A stretch of DNA of 64,000 nucleotides from Lepidostoma basale (Eukaryota; Arthropoda; Insecta; Trichoptera; Lepidostomatidae): positions 682,001 to 746,000 of the forward strand of contig JAHDVF020000251.1 in assembly GCA_022606425.2 (NCBI GenBank), in the 5' to 3' direction. Under the pieces are notes generated by a model. The model worked only from the letters and a program-made list of their open reading frames with translations. It searched no databases and was not told the DNA's origin. A program made the translations under genes and the position numbers. Below, in pieces: positions 30,060-41,039 of this stretch. How positions within the stretch are numbered: the first letter of the stretch is position 1; the number at the start of each line of letters is the position of its first letter.

Positions 30060-30790
30060 TTTCGCATATAGATATATTAATTCTCTAAAACAGTATTTAA
30101 TTTTTTTTGTTCAAAATAGCAATCGATTTCGCCATCACCGTTTATATTTTTATACAAAAAATGCAATATTTTTAAAATTGAATTTCTGTTTGCTTGTTTT
30201 AATCAACACTCCATTATACGTCATCACTTCTAATAAAATGAATGATTGTGTAAAGTTTCGTTAGTTCATAGACATGTTTACCTAATGGACAAACGTGGTA
30301 TGTAGCACGAGAACAATACAGTACAAACATTAATCAAATATTCCTGATACATCCATAATTATATACGCTAATATTTGAAACACCTGGTATCAAGCTGCCA
30401 TTTCCGTCCTCAATGACAGCACATCAACCCCTGTTCTCAGCCCCTACAGTCCGGGGGCGGCGCATTTGAAGAGCGCCGTCAATAACTGCTTACCTCCAAT
30501 AAATAGTAAGCATAACTCCGACTGTCAAAGGTTGAATTATTGAACCCTCGTTATGTTCCTACGATAAATTCACCGCCGTTTGTTCTCGTTCATTAGAATT
30601 AATTGCATTCACGTACTAGTAACGACAATCGGATGTTATAACTAGTTATTACATTGTTTTTCTCCGTTTTCTACATTGCTTTTACTAAAGTGAATAATAA
30701 TTTTGATATAGCAAAATCGTAGTCCCATTTCACGTCATTTTTAAGGACAATATTTAAATTATTTATTACTTGAAATTTGAGGTGATCTTC
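30060..30790. other. No gene recognised
   Basis: AT-rich with a GC-richer patch at 30390-30480. Nothing identified. Confidence 0.5.
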
Positions 30791-30794
30791 TTAT

Positions 30795-30960
30795 TTTTTT
30801 AGTGCCATGTCAGGTCCCCCCAACGTTGGGGATCACTGCAGCGAAGGCATCTCTGTCCTGCGCCACTTGGAACAGGTCATGCCATCTGTGCTCATACCTG
30901 TCCATTCTCGTATGTTTTGTTATCAGGATAACTGGCTTCAACCAACTCCCTGAGATTTTT
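30795..30960 (-). pseudogene. Non-LTR tail, family V
   Basis: The minus strand codes WHDLFQVAQDRDAFAAVIPN then VGGT and stop. It is the same ending as 1-135 and 40395-40560. Confidence 0.65.
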
Positions 30961-31082
30961 TGTGATAATTCTGATGACAAAACTTTTCTACATGTGAATT
31001 GAATTGTGTGGTCCTTTTATTAATTTATTCTAAATTAATGTACGAAACTAGTTGAACTAATTGATTTAAATTTATAGTTCCG

Positions 31083-31390
31083 TTTAACCACCCTACGTAT
31101 TTGAACGTGATACGTTCACTGTGACTGTATCATTCTGCGCTATACCGTATCACGTACGCGCTTGAGAAAAAGTAATGTACCTAAACTGTTAGGGATGCGC
31201 GCGTGTGCCAACAACACTCGAGTACAAGTCTTATTATATAGTATTACAAGGGGCAGGCGAAGTGTGCGGCCGAGTATTTGACGTTTCGTAATTTAAAAAA
31301 ATAACATTAATATATAATTAAATTTCAATAATAAAAAACCTGTTTTTTTGCACGTTTCTCGGAAAATAACCCAAAGGTAGGGCGGTTAAA
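31083..31390. mobile_element. MITE family M2, copy 2
   Basis: Terminal inverted repeats TTTAACCACCCTAC and GTAGGGCGGTTAAA. The interior is homologous to 19120-19384 in the opposite orientation, including CGTACGCGCTTGAGAAAAAG. No coding capacity; target duplication not clear. Confidence 0.75.
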
Positions 31391-31399
31391 TCGTTAACA

Positions 31400-31870
31400 T
31401 ATAATTTTTTTCCATGTGACCAAACCATCTTAATGATTCTTTCGTTATTTTGATGGTGCATGCTTACAATTTTCGTTTTAATTTTTTTTACTAAATTCAT
31501 ATCAATTCTTATTTTACGTTTACAGTTTTAAAGCTTTCTGATCCCCCTCGCTAAAATCGTTTATTCATACCCGGAAAAGTCGAATCGGTAAAACGTTCAT
31601 GAATATTTTCACGGTGAACAAAAACGACTTTTAAATTCAGATATATGGAAAAAATAGCAATGTCATGATTAGCATATAAATGGGTGAATTTTAAAACCCT
31701 TTTATTTACGTACAAACGAATCAGCATTGATTGATGAGAAGATATACCCTAATGTCTGCGCTTTAACGATTATTTGGCAATACAATTAACAGAAGGATTC
31801 GAAGGAATATATTGTTAAACTTAAAATTCACCAGTTTTGGGCTGTTGAATGTTATTTATTATTTTTCTTC
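31400..31870. other. No gene recognised
   Basis: AT-rich. Nothing identified. Confidence 0.5.
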
Positions 31871-31874
31871 TTTT

Positions 31875-32240
31875 TGTCCTGTCACACCTCCGTGGTGCAT
31901 AGGGGCTCAAGGAACCTTCTCCACCCGACTCCATCGCATGCCTGATGCCTAACGTCATCCCAAGTGAGGCCTGCCGTGTTAAACTCGTCCTGCAGGGTTC
32001 TTCTCCAGGTGGCTCTAGGTCTGCCTCGTTTTCTCTTTCCCCCCATAGGGGACCAGTCTAGTGCACCCTGAGCGATGCAGTTTCCGTCCCAGAGTGTGAC
32101 CGATCCACTGCCATTTGAGTCTAGCGACCTGTTCTCTAATTGGCTTTTCGCCTGCCATAGTCCAGAGAGCGGCATTTGACACTGTTTGGGGCCAACAGAT
32201 TTTGAATATTGAGCGAAGGCACCTATTTATAAACACCTGG
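31875..32240 (-). pseudogene. Non-LTR C-terminal fragment, family Q
   Basis: Two overlapping minus-strand frames give MAGEKPIREQVARLKWQWIG then KRGRPRATWRRTLQDEFNTA, GLTWDDVRHQA and WRRFLEPLCTTEV with a stop at 31882. This is an RTE-like GRPR-TW-DR-WR ending. One frameshift separates the halves. Other copies: 49545-49930 (minus) and 52375-52690 (plus). Confidence 0.75.
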
Positions 32241-32439
32241 AGTTTACCAATTACGTCCGCTTGTGTTTTACCAATAATGTTATTTAAAGGGGTTCAAAAG
32301 GGTAGTAGGGCTACGATGGGGTATAATTTGCTGGAAAATATGCCTCTACAAAATGTCGTAAGACGCCATGTTGCATTTACAACGGCAACGCTACTATCAA
32401 GTCCAACTCTCTAGCGTCCATGAGAGGTCTTCTTAAAGA

Positions 32440-32690
32440 CCCCGCGAACCCCGGGCAATGTGGCACATATTACTTAGTGCCATAGCAGATAGAGAGAGGA
32501 CGAATGGCAAGCTTCCAGCGTCATAAAACTGGATACACCCAGCTAAGGGAAGGCAACCCCGACAGAAAATCCTCCAGAGAAGGCAAGAGGATACCACTCT
32601 GGATATTTTTCCCCAGGTCATCACTATGAGGGCTACTCAAGGGTGATAGTCAACGTTAGGGAGACTTGACAAGACACAGGAAGAAGAAGA
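32440..32690 (+). pseudogene. Non-LTR tail, family V-like, decayed
   Basis: The last 60 bases code VIVNVRET then a stop and (GAA)n, as in family V. The upstream part has no clean frame. Confidence 0.4.
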
Positions 32691-32769
32691 AGAAATGTTA
32701 TTCGGGAGCAAAAAAAAAGAGTTTGGTGAGTTATTTATTTATATAATTTAATTAAACGACATTTGATCA

Positions 32770-33330
32770 CATTTAGTATGGATATGGCACGTATGCCAAG
32801 CTGGTGAGACCAGAGCAATCAAGATCCTGTATGCGTCAAGATTAACCATAGTATGATCTCTAGAAGGGCCTAGACCAGGGATGGCGAACAACAGACCCGC
32901 GGGAGAAACTATCTGGCTCGCTTGAATTTTTTAAAACTCAGTGGTGAAAATTGGTGGGTTGAAATTGTTGGCGCCCTTTTCTTTGAATCGGAAGTCTCTG
33001 ATGAGCTAAACAAAAGGTCGCTAACGACTTCCTTCTAAATAAAAGTCGGCTCACTTTTCAGCTAGTCCAGATCCCAGCGATGATTCATTTCGCCCACCTC
33101 TTTGCCCAACCCTAGCCGCGCTTTTTTTTTTTTATAAATTTGACCCACTTGCGAAAAAGGTTCGCCATCCCTGGCCTAGAAAGTGTTAAGTGGATAATGT
33201 TCTAGCTGATCTGGCTAGGTTGAACGAAACGGACTGCTGGAAGTAAAATGCGCTGGATGGAGGAGCTTGGAATTATATCACCAAGGAGGCTAAAATTCTT
33301 CAATTGTCGTATGATCATATGAAATAATAA
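32770..33330 (+). pseudogene. Non-LTR tail, family P, split by a MITE
   Basis: Plus-strand segments 32775-32875 and 33174-33330 align with 37610-37858: GTATGCCAAGCTGGTGAGAC, then AACGGACTGCTGGAA and AAGGAGGCTAAAATTCTTCA. Frame broken by substitutions and by the insertion at 32876-33173. Confidence 0.7.
32876..33173. mobile_element. hAT-type MITE, 298 bp
   Basis: Terminal inverted repeats CAGGGATGGCGAAC and GTTCGCCATCCCTG are imperfectly continued inward (GACCCGC; the right end has GACCCACTTGCGAAAAAG). Flanking 8-bp duplications GCCTAGAC (32868-32875) and GCCTAGAA (33174-33181) differ at one base. The CAGGG terminus plus an 8-bp duplication identifies a hAT superfamily derivative. No transposase. 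Confidence 0.9.
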
Positions 33331-33334
33331 CAAT

Positions 33335-33855
33335 TGATCACTAGTCAGCGTGTATATGACGTATATTATCAGATGACATTGTGTCCTACGATGAAGGTAA
33401 ATAATCATTATAAGTCGTTTAATATCGATAAAAACTTTTGTTTTTTAAGCTTTATCGTATTTCATGGGAGTGATATACGAGTATTTCACCTCGATTGAAC
33501 ATTGTTTAATATTTGAAAATATGCTACTAAGAAAATTAAAAACATTTTTGATAGTATAAAGTTTGTGATTATTGCATATTTTATGTATTATATGATTTGA
33601 ATAAGCTAATTTGGGAGTCAATTACTTAAACGCAATTTTTCATAAATATTTATTTAAAAAAATTATAAATTATTCATTATTTGATTTAAATACCATCACT
33701 TTCATATATCATCTAAAATAATTATCATATTAAATGAGATGAAGTAAACAATACTTATTTTGTAGTTTGTTGAACACAAATGGAAAAGTATGCATAAAAT
33801 TTTAATTGAATAATTGAAAAATATTTTTTCCTTTGTAACAAAACAGTTAAAAAAA
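33335..33855. other. No gene recognised
   Basis: AT-rich. Some family F-like sequence (TTTCATGGGAGTGATAT) near 33460, otherwise nothing. Confidence 0.45.
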
Positions 33856-33859
33856 TAGA

Positions 33860-33935
33860 AATAAAAATAAAACTTAAACATTTAAACAAACATGCTTCAG
33901 GACACAGAAGCCCTTTAATAATATATGCAAAACAA
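33860..33935 (-). repeat. Hammerhead-like motif, family K, decayed
   Basis: The minus strand has GGGCTTCTGTGTCC, then TGAAGCATGTTTG in place of CGAAACATGTTTG. CTGAAGA is not recognisable. Confidence 0.45.
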
Positions 33936-34109
33936 TTATTTAACTTTTTTTTTCATAAATGTGGTCAGTGTTGACAGATGTTGAATATAGAAGAAATAGA
34001 TTAAAACATCTAGTTTTTATAAATTGTATTACATTTTATGGAGAGACAGGTTTTTAATACATTATCATTTGATAAGTAAACAAGTTTTAATGAACAATAT
34101 TGTCTTTCT

Positions 34110-34620
34110 TCTATATTCGCCATACTTTGTGTTGTAGATGCTTTATTTCTCTTTTTCTTTTTTATATACTTTGTATATACAACACTTACATTAATTTAAT
34201 AAAGATAATGGCGTTGAAAATTTTAGAAATATACCTTGAACAATCTCGAAATTTTAGAAATTATAAAAGAAATTAAAAATAAAGAAAATATTATAAATAA
34301 TCAAATAAATTTAACGTCATGTCCAATATTTGATTTATTTCCTTTGTCGTAAGTAATTACCTGAACCCTAATAAAAACTTTAAATTTTAAATTGAATCAT
34401 AATATTTGTTATAACAAAAGCATAAACGTTCCAAAATAAATCTTCATAACATCTGTCAGATCATGTAAACAATTTTATGATATTTTAAATATTTATCTTT
34501 ATAATATGTATCACTGAAGAAGGGCTGGTTGTCCGAAACATGTCTATGTAATTAATTTTTTTTAATGTAAGTGTTGTATAATCAAAGTATATAAAAAGAA
34601 AAAGAGAAAGAATATTGTTA
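34110..34620. mobile_element. Family A hammerhead element, longest copy
   Basis: The outer sequence ATACTTTGTATATACAACAC (about 34167) is inverted at 34570-34600. The left arm lacks a ribozyme. The interior includes AAATTTTAGAAAT and the 17190-type body at 34310-34500. It ends with an intact hammerhead at 34508-34552. Confidence 0.65.
34508..34552 (+). ncRNA. Hammerhead ribozyme, family A
   Basis: CTGAAGA (34514-34520), extra A, stem II GGGC/GTCC (one G-U pair), loop TGGTT, GAAA (34535-34538), CATG, T, C (34544). Core intact; stem I weak. Confidence 0.75.
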
Positions 34621-34624
34621 TTAC

Positions 34625-35100
34625 GAAATCGTTCCTCATCGCATAAAGCAGAATTCAAAAATATGAATTAACATATTATTTTATTGTTAGTCGACTATTT
34701 ATATAAAAACTAAACTTTATTAAGTTAGTAACTGTATTAAATCTTATTGTCGACGTAGCCATGTAAAAAAGATCATACGTTTAAGTAATTAGAGTTCTCA
34801 GTGCAGATTGATAAATTAATGGCTTACATGGAGGAAAACCACAGACAAAGCAAGGGATGGCATTGCACATTATGTACACTTGCTTTGTGGTTCTTGGACT
34901 ATTGTGTTTAAAGTATCTACTGTGATATACGAAGGTTTATTTTACTTTAAATTCCAGCAAAACACAAGGTCTTTATTGTAACAATGTGGAATGTTTCTTT
35001 GGTCTGTATAAGATGTATGTATAATATTACGTACGTTATTGTAAACTATTTTGGTGACCAGTTTCATCACGCGTGGCTATTATTAAAGATTGTTTAATTT
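34625..35100. other. No gene recognised
   Basis: AT-rich. Nothing identified. Confidence 0.5.
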
Positions 35101-35104
35101 TTTT

Positions 35105-35155
35105 TATAAAAGTAGACAGGAGGAGCTGCCGAAACCGGTCGAAGCCATAAACTCA
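35105..35155 (+). repeat. Hammerhead-like motif, family I
   Basis: GAGCTGCC, GAAA, CCGG, T, C, GAAGCC in order. The CTGANGA segment and half of stem II are lost. Confidence 0.45.
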
Positions 35156-35159
35156 ACAG

Positions 35160-35670
35160 AATAACAACAACAAACCATCACGCCGTTTCCTCGTAGGGGT
35201 AGGCAAAGAGAATGCACCGCCACACTACTCTATCCTGGCACACCTCTCTAGCTTCCTCCACATTCATACAGCGAGTCATACACGCACGTTAATTCTTCCG
35301 ATTTCTAACATGACCAACCTTTAAAATTTGATTGATTTGGTCATGCCATGTTTTCCTCGGTCTGTCTCGATTCCGTACTCCATTAACATCATTAACGTAT
35401 ACTTTCTTAACTATTCTTTCTCCACATGTCCGAACCAAGGTAGCGAATTTTTCATAATTTTGTTCATAATACCTTCTTCCGCTCTACATCCTTTTCTTAT
35501 ATCAGCATTTAAGATTCTATCGTATATCGTTCTACCACACATACGTTTTAGGGACCTCATTTTTATCGCATTTATTCTGCTCCCATCCTTCTTTTGCCAG
35601 TTCCATGCTTCGCTTCCATACATTAGGGTTGGGACCAGAACTCCATTGTGAACGGCCATAAACTCAAGTG
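35160..35670 (-). pseudogene. RTE-like C-terminal region, family N, (TTG)n tail
   Basis: Minus strand 35659-35411 reads MAVHNGVLVPTLMYGSEAWN, KMRSLKRMCGRTIYDRI, NKIMKNSLPWFGHVEKE: the conserved post-RT region of RTE-type elements. It continues decayed to the 3' end near 35165, where the tail complement is CAACAACAAACC. That tail is TTG-based, unlike the (GTTA)n tail of most N copies. Confidence 0.75.
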
Positions 35671-35714
35671 TAATTTTATAATAATTATTTATTTATTAGC
35701 ATAAAAAAAGACTA

Positions 35715-36230
35715 ACTTACCATCGCGCCATCTCCCCAAAGGGGTAGGCGGAATGAATGGACTGCCACACTTTTCATTCCTGACATATTTCTCTCGCTTC
35801 CTCAACATTCATACATCGTGTCATGTACGCGCGTCGATTTCTCTGACCCCTCACGTGGCCGACATTCAATTATTGATTTATTTGATCGTGCCACGTTTTC
35901 CTCGGTCTTCCTCTATTTATAATTCCATTTACATCGTTAACATATAATTTTCTCACCATTATTTTTTCATTCTACTTTCCATATGTCCAAACCATCTTAA
36001 TGATCCTTTCATTTTTTGTTCATAGCATCATCATTCGCACCGCATTTGCTTATTATATTTTTATTCAACACTATCATACACAGTGTATTCACACATTCGT
36101 CTCTAGAGATCTCATTTCTACTGCATTTATTCTACTTTCATCGTTCCTTTGCCAGTTCCATGCTCTGCTTCCATACATAAGGGTCGATACAAGAACACCA
36201 TTGTGCACTGTCATTTTTGCATTAAAAATA
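35715..36230 (-). pseudogene. RTE-like C-terminal region, family N
   Basis: A second tandem copy on the same strand. Signatures ACCATCGCGCCATCTCC, CCTCACGTGGCCGAC and TGCACTGTCATTTTTGC follow the order of the 35160 and 47780 copies. Decayed frames. Confidence 0.65.
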
Positions 36231-36234
36231 CTAA

Positions 36235-37295
36235 TTAGAAACGATCATCCAATTCTAACAATCAATGTTTCACGTCTCCTTTACACCAATAACCAACAAA
36301 AGTCTCCCATATTAGGCAAATACTGTCATTTTTATTGCGTTTACGTGTTCGACAGTACTAGAAACTATTTTCCTCGGACGTACCTATATCGGGATAGATT
36401 TATTGCACGAAACCTTTTTCCCTTTGTGTAGAATGTGTGCTTTGATATCATCACACTCCCGCTGAATGGGGAAGGGAAATAATAGAAAGGCCGTGTCTAT
36501 CTCCCCGGCCTACTTCGCCATTGTTGGCTCCTTTGAAATGGGCCCACCCACTTAGCACACCGCTAATGCTTTGACCCCGAAAATCAAATAAACCGAACAT
36601 TTTAACGGCTCCGAGTATGAATTTCAAACCAATTTACCGATTGATATAAAAGCGGTATATTATTTGATAGCCTTTTTGCTCTGCGCGCGCCGAAGCTCGG
36701 GACGCACATTGACGCCTATGGTGTTCGACTTTTGAATGCGTTACGAAATAACGATTTGATGAAAAGGCGATTCTGCTATTCAACCCAAAGCGGTAAAAAC
36801 TAAATATTATGTCTAAGAAAAGAAAGAAACGAGGTTAAGTGCATACTTACCCGACAAAGAAAGGGTACAATTTACTTCATTCAGTGTTGAGTGGTACGAA
36901 AATTGTTGTACAAATTCCCTATTATGGCGCAACTTTTAACTCGAGCAGCGCGCCGCTCGCACAATGCTCGGGCCTTTGTTTGCTTCTATAAATATTTTAA
37001 TTATCCACTTCACAACACCATCCAGTCAAGTTAAATCAACTCAATTTCGTAAACATATTTTAATTCAAGGTTGTATCAATTTGTACAATATACGCAGTAA
37101 AACTAGTCGAACTTAGACCTAGGAAAGGAGACCTTCACATCGAATATAAAAAAGCATTTTTGATATCACCTTTTTATAAATCACCCTGAAAATATGTAAT
37201 GAAGAGGATACGAAAATTATTTAAAAAAAATCTGATTTTAATTTCATGGTGGAAGTTCATTATAAATAATGAAAAAAAAAATGGTAAGTTAAAAT
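36235..37295. other. No gene recognised; unique GC-richer patch
   Basis: 36440-36990 is less AT-rich and matches no repeat here. It could be host intergenic DNA or an old element. No splice-bounded coding frame is evident. Confidence 0.45.
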
Positions 37296-37304
37296 CCACA
37301 AATG

Positions 37305-37355
37305 TTTATGTCTTCGACCGGTTTTGGCAGCTCACTGACATCTTCTGGTACCTAT
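37305..37355 (-). repeat. Hammerhead-like motif, family I
   Basis: Minus strand: CAGAAGA (U4 changed), T, GTCAG/CTGCC, AAAA for GAAA, CCGG, T, C, GAAGAC. Two core changes. Confidence 0.5.
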
Positions 37356-37529
37356 TTAAATTTTTGTTGTGCTTATATATGAAATGATAATGGCGGGGGG
37401 GTGGAAGTTTACCGATTCTATATATTTCAATAGTGTTAGAAGGTTCGAAAAGTATTTATTTATTTTTAAATATTATATTCTATACAATTAAAAATGATGA
37501 CCTTATGATATCTGGGATCCAGATTTGGT

Positions 37530-37860
37530 GTTGGAGGCATTGGACCAACCAAGAGATCCGTACGATGACCCAGCAGCCTCTTATAATGAGCACCGTGAGA
37601 GCCGGTCGTCTAGCATGGATTGGGCACGTATGCCGAGTCGATGAAACCAGGGCAGTCAAGACCCTGTACGCGTCTAGACCGACTGGAGTAAGACCTCTAG
37701 GAAGGCATAGACAGCGCCTAATGGACAATATACTGGCTGACCTCGCTAGGTTAGGCAAATCGGACTGCTGGGAGCAAAAGGCGCAGGATCGAGGAGCTTG
37801 GCGAAAAATAATCAAGGAGGCTAAAACTCTTCAAGAGTTGTATGGTCATAGGAAGTAAGT
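37530..37860 (+). pseudogene. Non-LTR C-terminal fragment, family P
   Basis: Open frame ending at 37858: MSTVRAGRLAWIGHVCRVDE, TRAVKTLYASRPTGVRPLGR, LMDNILADLARLG, AQDRGAWRKIIKEAKTLQEL, YGHRK. It is the GHVxRxD...GRxRxRWxDxV...AQDRxxWR ending of an RTE-like element. This is the best-preserved P copy; the ORF upstream of about 37530 is unrelated sequence. Confidence 0.75.
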
Positions 37861-37919
37861 AAGTAAAATTAAAAAGCAATTACGGTTGTGACCAATGTTT
37901 ATAATGTACAAAGTTAAGC

Positions 37920-38190
37920 TAATTATTAATATTATTATTATCATTATTTTCATTTTGTTGAATCGCTCTTTACATCATGACAGCATGAGCCAAGTCGATG
38001 TAAAGGGTATTATAGCTATCATAGTGATTCTCGTGACATGTAGCAAATCTATCGCCCATTTATTGTTATGTGAATTCTACACCAGACCAAAGACAGTGTG
38101 ATAATCACACTGCCCTCGCCAGGAATCGAACCCGGAACCTTTGTGGGGTGGCAGTCAATGCACTTACCACTCGGCCACGAAGGTCATCAC
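37920..38190 (-). mobile_element. SINE1, tail type 1
   Basis: Minus strand: A box TGGCCGAGTGG and B box GGTTCGATTCC (both intact), then the hairpin GTGTGATTATCACAC, AATAAATGGGCGATAGA, and the type 1 tail with TCATGCTGTCATGATG. Ends in AT-rich repeats. Confidence 0.8.
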
Positions 38191-38199
38191 GAATGTCGA

Positions 38200-38255
38200 T
38201 ATAGGTATCAGAAGATGGCTGCGAGCTGCCCAAACCGTTTCAAGGCAAAAACTTG
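38200..38255 (+). repeat. Hammerhead-like motif, family I
   Basis: CAGAAGA, T, GGCTGCGAGCTGCC, CAAA for GAAA, CCG, TTTC. Two core changes. Adjacent to a SINE1 head on the other strand. Confidence 0.5.
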
Positions 38256-38259
38256 GGTA

Positions 38260-38725
38260 AAATTTATCTAAATATGTATTAAAACAAAAAAATGATATTC
38301 ATAATTAACGAAAATTATTGGTAAATGCTACCATATTTACATATGCATTATTTTTCTTCTACATTGGAATTTAGCCTTCTTCCCAACAGTTCTATACTTG
38401 GCCCTGTCCTTGAATATCCTTCTTCAATGTTCTGGTCTTTCCAGTTTCATCTAATTATTGGTCTTATGTTTTTACCTATGTCGTATTGGGAAGACTGAGA
38501 TCCGAAGCTATTGTGTTGGTGTTCGTAATCGTGTGTTTTTTTTACCATGCGGGTTGATTAGCCCTTGATTCGGGCTTGGGACTGGAAGCAGCTTAAAAAA
38601 CAATTCTCTCGTCGCAGGCGGAGTGTTGGTATTTTATAAAACGAATGTGCAAAATAAAAACGCATCTAACACCAAATGTTAATTTCTCACTAATCATGAA
38701 TACAACTTATGAACTAACTATCCAT
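38260..38725. other. Weak non-LTR fragment, otherwise nothing
   Basis: 38345-38460 on the minus strand gives DRAKYRTVGKKA, which may be a non-LTR tail. The rest is unassigned. Confidence 0.35.
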
Positions 38726-38729
38726 TGTG

Positions 38730-38945
38730 CACTGCCATCTTAGCTTCTTTTGATAGGCTTTTGTTAGCGATATCAACTTAAAGTGCACCATTTACTCTGT
38801 TGCCTGCCTCAACTTTTCTTTCAATATCCTTCTGCACTCTCCCATCCTTTGTTAATATACTTCCTAAATATACAAATTTATCCACTTGTTACAGATTTTC
38901 ACCATTCACGGTAATATTGCAGCCTGTCAAGTTTTCATATTTTTT
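38730..38945 (-). pseudogene. RTE-like RT segment, family N
   Basis: The minus strand reads QVDKFVYLGSILTKDGRVQK, DIERKVEAGNRVNGAL, then ANKSLSKEAKMAVHNG. The last motif overlaps the start of the 35659 copy, so it is the next 5' segment of the same family (the FxYLGS thumb region). Confidence 0.7.
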
Positions 38946-39189
38946 GTAAACCAATAACCCCCACCCCTCCCCCCACCACTAATCTAATACATAGAATTAA
39001 AATAAGAACTTGATAATTGAATAAAAATATATGTGTAATGTATGAATGTATGACGTAATGTATATATGACGTAAATCTGGTATTAAATGCCCGACTGGGA
39101 AAAAAATACCGACCCTAAAATATCATTTAGAAATAAGTATCTGTTCCTTTGAATTTTGGTCTATTAATAAAAAAAAAGTCTAAGTAATC

Positions 39190-39540
39190 TTCTTTCGCCT
39201 AGCCGTTTCCCGTTACTTGGGGTCAGCTCTCTTAATACGGCTTCCCCAAGTCTCGTGATCCAGGATCATCTGGCTGTCCAAGTCTCAGCGCTTTCAGGTC
39301 TTTCCTTACTGTGGACATCCACGTTGCAGTAGGCCGACCCGGTTCCCTCCTTCCATCTTCCAGTTTCAGGGCCTTGTGAACGATGTATTCATTGTCCCTC
39401 ATGCTCAGATGGCCGTACCACTGCAGACGACGTTCACTAGCCTTTTCCGCTATGGGAGCGACTTTTAGGCTACCTCTGATGTGCTCATTTCTAACTTTAT
39501 CCAGCATCGTAACCCCGGCGGCCTACCTCAGCATCTTCAT
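39190..39540 (-). pseudogene. Non-LTR C-terminal fragment, family S
   Basis: Minus strand: MLDKVRNEHIRGSLKVAPIA, EKASERRLQWYGHLSMRDN, GRREPGRPTATWMSTVRKDL. A clear RTE-like LDxxRNExIRxxL...RWxGH...GRPxxTW ending. The final DRxxWR is replaced by DPGSRDLGKPY. Confidence 0.75.
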
Positions 39541-39631
39541 TTCTGCTACGTGTAATCTCTATTATAAGTAATGACTATGTTAATTAATTAAGATATCCCC
39601 CTTTACGTCACAAGAACTAAACTAAAACTGT

Positions 39632-39886
39632 CGCACGCTTAATAGTAAACTGACCGATTATGGTTTAGGTCATAATTTAGTTGACATTAGATAGAGGCTT
39701 GTGTTAACGCTATCCATCTATTTTTCACAATGTTAACGCTACCATTCGTACGTACGATAATCGTTCACAATGTTAACGCTATCCATTCGTACGTGTTTTT
39801 CGACTGTTTTTGTTAAAACACCGACTCATGCCAGATTGAGCAAAACTTGCTTTTTTGAGTTAGGCCAGTGTTCTATTAAGCGTGCG
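39632..39886. mobile_element. MITE family M1, copy 2
   Basis: TIRs CGCACGCTTAATAGTAAACT and AGTGTTCTATTAAGCGTGCG. 255 bp, same orientation as 18381-18629, with the better-preserved termini. Confidence 0.8.
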
Positions 39887-40000
39887 TTGTGTTCTATTTT
39901 AAATATATTAAATGTTTGAATTTAGAATTCAATCCATATAAAGTTTTCTTTAAACTGTTAAATTGAATAGCTTTGTTTTTTGTATCACAATTATATTTTA

Positions 40001-40050
40001 TTTTATGCGACAGCTGTTTCATCAACAAATGTTGACATCATCAGGTGTTA
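40001..40050 (-). ncRNA. Hammerhead ribozyme, family B
   Basis: Minus strand: CTGATGA (40044-40038), extra T, stem II GTCAAC/GTTGAT (6 bp with one G-U), GAAA (40021-40018), palindrome CAGCTG, T, C (40009). Core intact. The stem II differences from the 12547 copy preserve pairing, which argues for selection or recent activity. Confidence 0.75.
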
Positions 40051-40059
40051 CAATTTTTA

Positions 40060-40390
40060 AAGTTTAATGTTTTCTTCACTCTGCAAAAATACAACGATTT
40101 TAGATGTTATTAAATAATATTTTTAGCTCTCTCGCATTAAAGCTTTTATATTTCAAGAATAATAAAGACGAAGTTGGAAGTTTATTAGGCTCCAGGAATT
40201 ATATTAGGCTTTGAATAATGAATCCGATAAACATTATCCCTTCAGGAGAAAGATTAAAAGTGTCACCCGAAACTTCGCTGCCGCAAACTTAATTGTTCAA
40301 CCTACAGGGAAGATATTTTTTTTGCAGGGAAAAATTTCCGTACTTGTTTTAGTGAGAATGAATACAATATCTGAATATTAATCTTCATTT
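40060..40390. other. No gene recognised
   Basis: AT-rich. Nothing identified. Confidence 0.5.
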
Positions 40391-40394
40391 TCTT

Positions 40395-40760
40395 CTAGTG
40401 CCGTGTCAAGTCTTTCCAACGTTGACGATCGCTAGAGCGAAAGCATCTCTGTGCTGCGCTATTTGGAACAGGTTCTCAACTCTCCTCATTCCAGTCCAAT
40501 CCTTTATATTCCGCACCACGAAGACTGCTTCTACCAACTCCCCTAAGTCCCTTTATCTTACCCATGATTATCAGCCGAAGGAAGTGTCATTTTTTTCCCT
40601 TAGCATACGACCCCAACATAAGACCTTTTAAACTCTCACACACGATAAGAGCTCTTCAATTCTTTGTAGGACGTATGCATTAACAACCTCATTGATCCAC
40701 GGTGTATGGATTACCTTGCGGTATATCCACATCTCAAATGCTTCCAACCAGACTTTCAGA
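40395..40760 (-). pseudogene. Non-LTR C-terminal fragment, family V
   Basis: Minus strand: IHTPWINEVVNAYVLQRI, frame breaks, then ELVEAVFVVRNIKDWTGMRR, VENLFQIAQHRDAFALAIVN, VGKT and stop. The longest family V copy; it shows the W(T)xxxTNExVLxRI region of the post-RT segment. Confidence 0.75.
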
Positions 40761-40764
40761 GTCA

Positions 40765-41035
40765 AGTTTCACAGCAGTATTGTAGAATAAACCATGTTAA
40801 TTTAACATTCTTTGTCGAAGTTTCGGGTTAAGATTACCATTTCAAAAGATGGCTATCAATTTATTTAATCCAGCACGTGCAACTCCAATTTTGCAATATA
40901 TTACAATATCCGGGTTTAGTGCTTAAGTTTCTAGCTTAATATTTGTATCGGACGTATGCAAATAGATTATTATTTTATTTATTTTTTGTTATTTTATTTC
41001 ATTATATACAACTATATTCATTTTATTTAATTAAT
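40765..41035. other. No gene recognised
   Basis: AT-rich. Nothing identified. Confidence 0.5.
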
Positions 41036-41039
41036 GTTA

